Shown in pieces: positions 59,580 to 64,000 of a DNA stretch of 64,000 nucleotides. The number at the start of each line of letters is the position of its first letter. The first letter of the stretch is position 1. Source of the DNA: an uncultured Oscillospiraceae bacterium (lineage in GTDB: Bacteria > Bacillota > Clostridia > Oscillospirales > Acutalibacteraceae); the NCBI GenBank assembly GCA_902490735.1, contig CABUFC010000007.1:1-64000 (forward strand), in the 5' to 3' direction. Both the position numbers and the translations under genes were made by a program. The notes under the pieces were generated by a model. That model was given only the letters and a program-made list of their open reading frames with translations, was not told where the DNA came from and made no database searches.

Positions 59580-60428
59580 TTATTCAGGTCTTTCTAATGA
59601 TATTCGTCCGATTTTTCCTGCGCGAAATTCATCAATAAGCATTGTTGCGGCCCGCTCGGTATCAGTTTCACCGCCGCGCACAAGCATACCGCGCGCTTTA
59701 CCTATTGCTTCTAACATAAAATATGAATCCTCAGCGTAATCTACAGAATATCTTTCTTTTAAATTATTACCGTAATCGCTTTTAATAATGTTTAAAAAAG
59801 AAACTGCAATTTCTTCAATATTTAAAATAGTATCCTTAACTGCGCCGGTTATAGCAAGATGTTCACCTACGGTGCTATCCTCAAATTTAGGCCACAAAAC
59901 ACCCGGCGTATCTAAAAACAGATAATTATTTTTAGCGCTAAACCATTGGTTGCCGCGTGTAACACCCGGCCGATCCTCGACTTTGGCTTTTTTATCACAA
60001 AGCCTATTAATAAAAGAAGATTTTCCGACATTAGGTATCCCTACAACCAAAAACCTAAGTGCTTTATTTATTCCCCTGTCTTTGTTTTTCTGAACTTTTT
60101 GTTGCAATACCGAATTAACGGCCGCAAAAAACTGTTTGATTCCAGAACCGGTTTTGCAGTCAATCGGCAACGCTATAATCCCGGACTTTTTATAAAAGGA
60201 TATCCATTCGTTTGTAATATTCGCATTTGCAAGATCGCTTTTATTTAACAGGACAATCCGCGGTTTTGGGCCGACAATTTCAGCGATATCGGGATTACTG
60301 CTTGAATAAGGAATACGTGCATCCTTTATTTCTATAACGGCGTCAACAAGCTTTAAACTTTCCACAATTTTGCGGCGGGTTTTTGCCATGTGACCAGGAT
60401 ACCAATTAATATTTTGATTATCGCTCAT
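59580..60428 (-). CDS. rbgA: ribosome biogenesis GTPase RbgA (YlqF)
   Basis: Circularly permuted GTPase for late 50S assembly, 282 aa. Motif order is G4 LNKSDLA, then G1 GIPNVGKSSFIN, then G3 DTPGVLWP, with WYPGHMAKTRRKIVESLKLVDAVIEIKDARIPYSS at the start. One base after lepB; rplS is close upstream. Confidence 0.94.
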   Translation of the reverse strand: MSDNQNINWYPGHMAKTRRKIVESLKLVDAVIEIKDARIPYSSSNPDIAEIVGPKPRIVLLNKSDLANANITNEWISFYKKSGIIALPIDCKTGSGIKQFFAAVNSVLQQKVQKNKDRGINKALRFLVVGIPNVGKSSFINRLCDKKAKVEDRPGVTRGNQWFSAKNNYLFLDTPGVLWPKFEDSTVGEHLAITGAVKDTILNIEEIAVSFLNIIKSDYGNNLKERYSVDYAEDSYFMLEAIGKARGMLVRGGETDTERAATMLIDEFRAGKIGRISLERPE

Positions 60429-60429
60429 T

Positions 60430-61014
60430 TTAAATCCCGCCTAATTTATTCAACGGAAAAACCCTGATAATGGCACGTCCGAGTATTCTTTTAACATTAA
60501 CTTGACCAATAACCGATGAACGACTGTCAAGCGAGTCCCGTCGATTATCTCCAAGTACAAACACACAGTCTTTATCTACAGTAATCGGAAAAGAAACGTC
60601 ATATAAAGTATCGGTTGAATAATGATTGGTGGCGTAATCTTTTATATACGGTTCGTCTAACAAAACACCGTCTACATAAACTTTACCACTGTCTTTATCA
60701 ATATTTACCACTTGATTTTCGGTAGCTATAATTCTTTTTATGATCGGTTCTGTCGAGCGTGTGGTATCTGCGGCGTTATTTTCCTCGTTTCGAGATATAA
60801 CAACAATATCCCCTGCTTTAGGAGTGTAAAAAAGCTTTGATATTATTACACGCTCATTATTAGAAAGGGTGTCGTTCATAGAGCTTCCGTCAATTCTAAC
60901 AATTCTAAACACAAATGAAAAAGCAATTACAACAATTAAAACCGACGCCACAATAACGTCAACCCACTCGAGAACGCTTTTAATTTTACCGGATACCCGT
61001 TTTTGTGTTTGCAC
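60430..61014 (-). CDS. lepB: signal peptidase I
   Basis: Membrane serine-lysine peptidase removing Sec signal peptides. From the GTG at 61014 it is 194 aa: one membrane helix (WVDVIVASVLIVVIAFSFVFRIVRI), Ser in DGSSMNDTL, Lys in IIKRIIATENQVV, and the GDNRRDSLDSRSSVIGQV box. AGGTGGTGAAG precedes the GTG. A longer frame to 61107 would read through the rplS terminator, so it is rejected. Confidence 0.92.
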   Translation of the reverse strand: MQTQKRVSGKIKSVLEWVDVIVASVLIVVIAFSFVFRIVRIDGSSMNDTLSNNERVIISKLFYTPKAGDIVVISRNEENNAADTTRSTEPIIKRIIATENQVVNIDKDSGKVYVDGVLLDEPYIKDYATNHYSTDTLYDVSFPITVDKDCVFVLGDNRRDSLDSRSSVIGQVNVKRILGRAIIRVFPLNKLGGI

Positions 61015-61035
61015 AACTTCACCACCTAAAAATGG

Positions 61036-61067
61036 AAAAAGAGGACCGTAACGTCCCCTTTTTTTAG
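61036..61067 (-). terminator. terminator after rplS
   Basis: Stem AAAAAGGGGAC / GTCCTCTTTTT on minus (one mismatch), 6-base loop, U-rich 3' arm. It separates rplS from lepB, 20 bases before the lepB start. Confidence 0.75.
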
Positions 61068-61405
61068 ATTTGTTCTTTAACCTTAGCAGCCTTACCGACT
61101 CTGTCACGCAAATAATACAGTTTTGATCTGCGGGTTTTACCGAGTCTAACTGTTTCTACCTTCGCTACGTTTGGAGAGTGAACCGGGAACACACGTTCAA
61201 CGCCTACACCGTAGGAAATGCGGCGAACCGTAAATGTTTCACTAATACCGCTGTTGTTTTTGGCGATTACAGTACCTTCAAACACCTGAATTCTTTCCCT
61301 CTCGCCTTCGCGGATCTTAACGTGTACGCGAACGGTTGAACCGATAATAATTTCGGGTTTGTCTGCTTTTAAGTTCTCTGCTACTAAATTTTTAACAGCA
61401 TCCAT
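61064..61405 (-). CDS. rplS: ribosomal protein L19
   Basis: 113 aa, standard length, at the subunit interface of the 50S. Typical blocks: GSTVRVHVKIREGERERIQVFEGTVIAKNNSGISETFTVRRISYGVGVERVFPVHSPNV and LRDRVGKAAKVKE. AAGGAGGAATTTTAA precedes the ATG. Confidence 0.97.
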   Translation of the reverse strand: MDAVKNLVAENLKADKPEIIIGSTVRVHVKIREGERERIQVFEGTVIAKNNSGISETFTVRRISYGVGVERVFPVHSPNVAKVETVRLGKTRRSKLYYLRDRVGKAAKVKEQI

Positions 61406-61419
61406 TTAAAATTCCTCCT

Positions 61420-61526
61420 TAAATTATTCAGACGTTCTTAACACAAATTTTGCCAGAGGACCGCCCGCTTCAATTGTCGAACTTCGGCTATTGAACCCAC
61501 CCTAAAGGAAAGGGTGAATTAAATGC
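61420..61526 (-). ncRNA. structured 5' leader of rplS (L19-leader candidate)
   Basis: The roughly 120-base leader has a first hairpin (CACCCT / AGGGTG, 61497-61515 area) and then TTCAAT / ATTGAA arms enclosing a GC-rich bend. Bacillota rplS genes commonly have an L19 leader for autoregulation; placement fits, but I cannot run a covariance search. Confidence 0.5.
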
Positions 61527-61532
61527 TTAAAT

Positions 61533-61561
61533 ATAATATCACAACAAATAAAAAAATGCAA
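61533..61561 (-). promoter_or_regulatory. sigma-A promoter of rplS
   Basis: Minus strand: -35 TTGCAT (61556-61561), 17-base spacer ending in TGA, -10 TATTAT (61533-61538). It lies right after the trmO stop. Confidence 0.7.
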
Positions 61562-61569
61562 GGATTTTT

Positions 61570-62256
61570 TTATGTACCATTATTATTTATTATTTTAGTT
61601 ATAAATAATTTATCATTATACACCTTAAACGAAATATCAAAAGAAGAAAAAAGCATGCTGAAAATTTGCTCTTTGTCTAACTTATAACCGGGTCTCGGAT
61701 CATCGGCAAGACACTCTATAAGCCCTTTTCTTTTATCTTCCGGAATTATTGTTAAAAGATTATTATCATCAATTACCGTTAATTTGTGGTTTTTCTCTTT
61801 TTCGGCAAACCCGGCCACGGCATCAACGTGGCAATCGCAATACGGTATATATGGTTTTATATCGTAAATAGGCGTACCGTCAAGCAAATCCGCGCCGCCA
61901 ACCTTTAAAACCATACCGTCATTTTGAGTATTTATAACCTCTAACAGTTTTACAGACGAAAGCCCCAAAAAATTCGGTCTGTTATACGACCTTGTTGCAA
62001 AAACTCCAACCCGTTTATTGCCGCCAAGCCGTGGAGGTCGAACTGTTGGGCTAAAACCGTCTTTATGAGAAAGAGAAAAATCAAAAATTAACCACAAATA
62101 GTTATAATCTTCAATGCCGCGAAGAGCCTCTTTAATTCTGTATTCCGGCTCGAAAACAATTATACCTTCGGTTGCCGCCCGCATGCTTTGCCGTGGTATT
62201 CCGAATTTTTCTTTAAAATCTGTTTTTATATAAGCTATAGGTTTAATTGTGGCCAT
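61570..62256 (-). CDS. trmO: tRNA (t6A37) N6-methyltransferase TrmO
   Basis: Methylates t6A37 in some tRNAs with SAM. The 228-aa protein begins TIKPIAYIKTDFKEKFGIPRQS and has TVRPPRLGGNKRVGVFATRSYNRPNFLGLSSVKLLEV and LLDGTPIYDIKPYIPYCD, the TrmO/TsaA pattern. It overlaps the amidohydrolase by 14 bases. Confidence 0.92.
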   Translation of the reverse strand: MATIKPIAYIKTDFKEKFGIPRQSMRAATEGIIVFEPEYRIKEALRGIEDYNYLWLIFDFSLSHKDGFSPTVRPPRLGGNKRVGVFATRSYNRPNFLGLSSVKLLEVINTQNDGMVLKVGGADLLDGTPIYDIKPYIPYCDCHVDAVAGFAEKEKNHKLTVIDDNNLLTIIPEDKRKGLIECLADDPRPGYKLDKEQIFSMLFSSFDISFKVYNDKLFITKIINNNGT

Positions 62257-63049
62257 TGTTTTTTAATATGTTTTCTAAATTATTGGCGAGCATATTTTGG
62301 TATTCTTCTTTTGAATATCCTAAGCTTAAAAAATGCTCAAGCTCTTGCTTGGGATCATGCATGGGATAATCCGTACCAAAAAGCACTTTGTCGGTGCCGT
62401 ACTTATTTATCATTTTAACGGCAAGCTCATCTGAAATATATGGAAGAGATGAAGAGCAGTCTACATAAAAATTATCATATTTATATAAAGCTTTATATGC
62501 CGTTTCCCAAACAGAATATCCGCCAAAATGAGCGCCTATGACCGTTAGATTTTTAAAGGTTTCTAAAACCGGTATTAAACGGTTTGGATTAGAATAGTCG
62601 TAGCGTTTATCACCGGTATGTAATAAAACAGGAAGTTTTTTTTGTTCGCAAATAGCGAAAATTTTAAATGCATTATCGTCATCAAGCTTAAACTTTTGAA
62701 TATCCGGATGCATTTTAACGCCTTTAAGATTCAACGATAAAAGATCATCTATATCCCCCGCTATATCCTCGCTGTCACAATGAAGAGTGCCAAAACCTAT
62801 TAAATTATTATGACTTTTAACCTCTTCGGAAATGAATTTATTAATGCTTCGAACCTGATGCGGGGTTGTTGCAACCGAATGCACAAGAAACCCATCAAAA
62901 CTATCAGAAGCCCTATACAAATCCTCAACGGTACCCTTGCAAACCGATACAACACCGTAAAAATTGTCGGTACCATGTACCGCCTTTTCTGCAATTTTTT
63001 GCGGATATATATGACAGTGACTGTCAATCACTCTAAACCCTTTGTACAT
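62243..63049 (-). CDS. amidohydrolase family protein
   Basis: A 268-aa TIM-barrel metal hydrolase or decarboxylase (Amidohydro_2 type). Metal-site residues: DSHCHIYPQ at the start, MHPDIQKF, LLHTGDKRYDYSNP, VIGAHFGGYS and LFGTDYPMHDP. Substrate unknown. Two bases after eda, so a shared sugar-acid or aromatic pathway is possible but not shown. Confidence 0.85.
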   Translation of the reverse strand: MYKGFRVIDSHCHIYPQKIAEKAVHGTDNFYGVVSVCKGTVEDLYRASDSFDGFLVHSVATTPHQVRSINKFISEEVKSHNNLIGFGTLHCDSEDIAGDIDDLLSLNLKGVKMHPDIQKFKLDDDNAFKIFAICEQKKLPVLLHTGDKRYDYSNPNRLIPVLETFKNLTVIGAHFGGYSVWETAYKALYKYDNFYVDCSSSLPYISDELAVKMINKYGTDKVLFGTDYPMHDPKQELEHFLSLGYSKEEYQNMLANNLENILKNNGHN

Positions 63050-63051
63050 AA

Positions 63052-63702
63052 TTATTCCTCAATGATATATTTTACCAAATCGCCGGCTCTTTCTGCAATT
63101 GCATCATAGTCGTCTAAGGCAATTAAGTCTTTTGGCACCAAATAGCTGCCAATACAAGCGCCTACGGCACCGGCATTTAAATATTCCTTAATGTTATCTT
63201 TATTAACGTTACCTACTGCCAACATTTTTACTCGGCCAAGCGGCAAAGTAATGAGTTTTAAGTAGTCAGAAGGCATAGAAGATATTGGGAATATTTTTAC
63301 AAAATCGGCACCAACAACACTTGCCGCCCTAATTTCAGTTGGAGTAAGTGCACCGGGTATGGAAATAAGCCCCAGCTTTTTTGTAGCCTCGATTACATCA
63401 AGATTAGTGTCAGGTGATACAATAAACTTTGCACCCGATTTTTTTGCCAGTTTTACTTGATTAATGCTTAAAACGGTGCCCGCACCAACAACCAGCTTTT
63501 CGGAAAACTCTTCGCAAAGCAAACTTATCATAGATGAGATTTCTTCATCCGAAATATATCCGGTTGCGTCAAACGGAAGCTCCACAAGCCGAATTCCGCC
63601 TTTAAAAAGAGCATTACATAATGGAACCAGCTTGTCCGCCGGAACACCGCGAATTATAACTATAAGTTTTTCTTTGATTATTTTTGATCTGATATTTTCC
63701 AT
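63052..63702 (-). CDS. eda: KDPG/KHG aldolase
   Basis: Class I aldolase cleaving 2-keto-3-deoxy-6-phosphogluconate and/or 4-hydroxy-2-oxoglutarate. The 216-aa protein has KLIVIIRGVPADKLVPLCNAL, VGAGTVLSINQVKLAKKSGAKFIVSPDTN, GALTPTEI and the Schiff-base Lys in DFVKIFPISSM. Strong promoter at 63728. No kdgK or edd is visible, so the exact pathway is open. Confidence 0.92.
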   Translation of the reverse strand: MENIRSKIIKEKLIVIIRGVPADKLVPLCNALFKGGIRLVELPFDATGYISDEEISSMISLLCEEFSEKLVVGAGTVLSINQVKLAKKSGAKFIVSPDTNLDVIEATKKLGLISIPGALTPTEIRAASVVGADFVKIFPISSMPSDYLKLITLPLGRVKMLAVGNVNKDNIKEYLNAGAVGACIGSYLVPKDLIALDDYDAIAERAGDLVKYIIEE

Positions 63703-63727
63703 ATTGTTCTCTTTATAATTTTTTTAT

Positions 63728-63756
63728 ATTATAAAACAAAACAAAAACCCGGTCAA
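63728..63756 (-). promoter_or_regulatory. sigma-A promoter of eda-amidohydrolase-trmO
   Basis: Minus strand: -35 TTGACC (63751-63756), 17-base spacer, perfect -10 TATAAT (63728-63733). It follows the trxB terminator directly. Confidence 0.85.
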
Positions 63757-63760
63757 TATA

Positions 63761-63786
63761 AAAATACGGCAAAAGCCGTATTTTTT
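63761..63786 (-). terminator. terminator after trxB
   Basis: Ten-base stem AAAATACGGC / GCCGTATTTT with a 4-base loop, then U-rich on minus; 10 bases after the trxB stop. Confidence 0.85.
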
Positions 63787-63795
63787 ATAAAGTAT

Positions 63796-64000
63796 TTAAT
63801 TTAAGCTGTCCACATAATCACAAGCTGCAAGCGCCGCCACGGCACCATCCGCCGCGGCTGTGGTAACCTGCCTTATGCGTTTTGTGCGGCAATCTCCGGC
63901 AACAAAAATACCATTGGTTTTTGTGCGGCAATCTTCCCCGGTATTTGCATAACCGTAATTGTTTAATTCAATTAAATCGGAAAACGGCTCATTTTGCGGT
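63796..64000 (-). CDS. trxB: thioredoxin reductase, C-terminal part (5' end beyond window)
   Basis: The last 68 codons of an FAD/NADPH thioredoxin reductase. The FAD-binding end motif GIFVAGDCRTKRIRQVTTAAADGAVAALAACDYV is complete. Upstream residues (PFSDLIELNNYGYANTGEDCRTKTNGIF) fit TrxB. The catalytic Cys pair lies outside the window, so a TrxB-like paralogue is not excluded. Confidence 0.88.
   Translation of the reverse strand, partial: PQNEPFSDLIELNNYGYANTGEDCRTKTNGIFVAGDCRTKRIRQVTTAAADGAVAALAACDYVDSLN

Noticed and set aside
61015..61107. Longer N-terminus for signal peptidase I
   Set aside because: It would be encoded by the rplS terminator hairpin; the GTG at 61014 has AGGTGG upstream.
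1..64000. CRISPR arrays, insertion sequences, prophage or toxin-antitoxin modules
   Set aside because: No evenly spaced direct repeats, transposase, integrase, phage structural genes or toxin-like pairs were seen; gene content is housekeeping throughout.

Overview
The window reads as chromosomal housekeeping DNA from a low-GC, endospore-forming, meso-diaminopimelate-containing member of the Bacillota, most likely class Clostridia and perhaps the Oscillospirales. Evidence: spoVAC/spoVAD, a tepA-ftsK pair, a mltG-U32-class B PBP order like the Bacillus yrrL-yrrO-yrrR region, MurE with a DNPR motif next to a diaminopimelate dehydrogenase, ThyX instead of ThyA, consensus sigma-A promoters with 17-bp spacers, strong Shine-Dalgarno sites and many TTG starts. 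I see no insertion sequence, prophage, CRISPR array or rRNA. No stretch longer than 300 bases lacks a gene.

Layout. 1-5262 (minus): binding lipoprotein, asnA, asnS, greA, lysS (lysS cut by the left edge). 5411-8780: a GT4 glycosyltransferase facing spoVAC-spoVAD, then an orphan ABC ATPase. 8812-9070: tRNA-Gln(CTG) with promoter and terminator, plus a possible HTH-regulator scrap. 9076-13094 (minus): mltG, U32 family gene, class B PBP with its start behind a hairpin. 13169-13252: an unlisted-size 27-codon Cys-rich membrane peptide. 13254-15849 (minus): thyX, tmk, DJ-1, 5-formyl-THF cyclo-ligase (dTMP and folate supply). 16016-18936: Prs-like protein, rhamnulokinase, DUF378. 18961-24968 (minus): tepA, ftsK/spoIIIE, ygiQ, degenerate MBL protein, DUF3006. 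25103-31587 (minus): phoH, ybeY, era, yqzL, recO, aldose epimerase-like, mutS2. 31769-37456: unrecognised conserved protein, hom-lysC (minus), YtvI-like permease and ddh (plus). 37503-49711 (minus): a dcw cluster, mraZ-rsmH-ftsL-ftsI-murE-mraY-ftsW-murG-murA-ftsQ-ftsZ, without murC, murD, murF or ftsA. 49899-52488 (minus): rpmG-secE-nusG-rplK-rplA. 52627-56784 (minus): phosphoesterase, tig, clpP, clpX. 56904-57095: DUF1540. 57143-61405 (minus): rplS, lepB, rbgA, rnhB, yraN, thrC. 61570-63702 (minus): eda, amidohydrolase, trmO. 63796-64000: 3' end of trxB.

Themes. The genes join cell-wall and septum synthesis, aspartate-family amino acids (lysC, hom, thrC, ddh, asnA), thymidylate supply, ribosome biogenesis and protein quality control. 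I did not find a wholly new defence or mobile system. The most interesting signals are: a SecE fused to an extra four-helix membrane domain; a clpX terminator whose loop carries the rpmG-secE-nusG promoter; a 17-bp perfect-arm palindrome just downstream of the hom-lysC promoter; an ideal internal ribosome site inside lysC; two tandem pairs of MraZ-type boxes; stable hairpins hiding the ribosome sites of yqzL and of the PBP gene; and a tiny Cys-rich membrane peptide with a sigma-K-like promoter.
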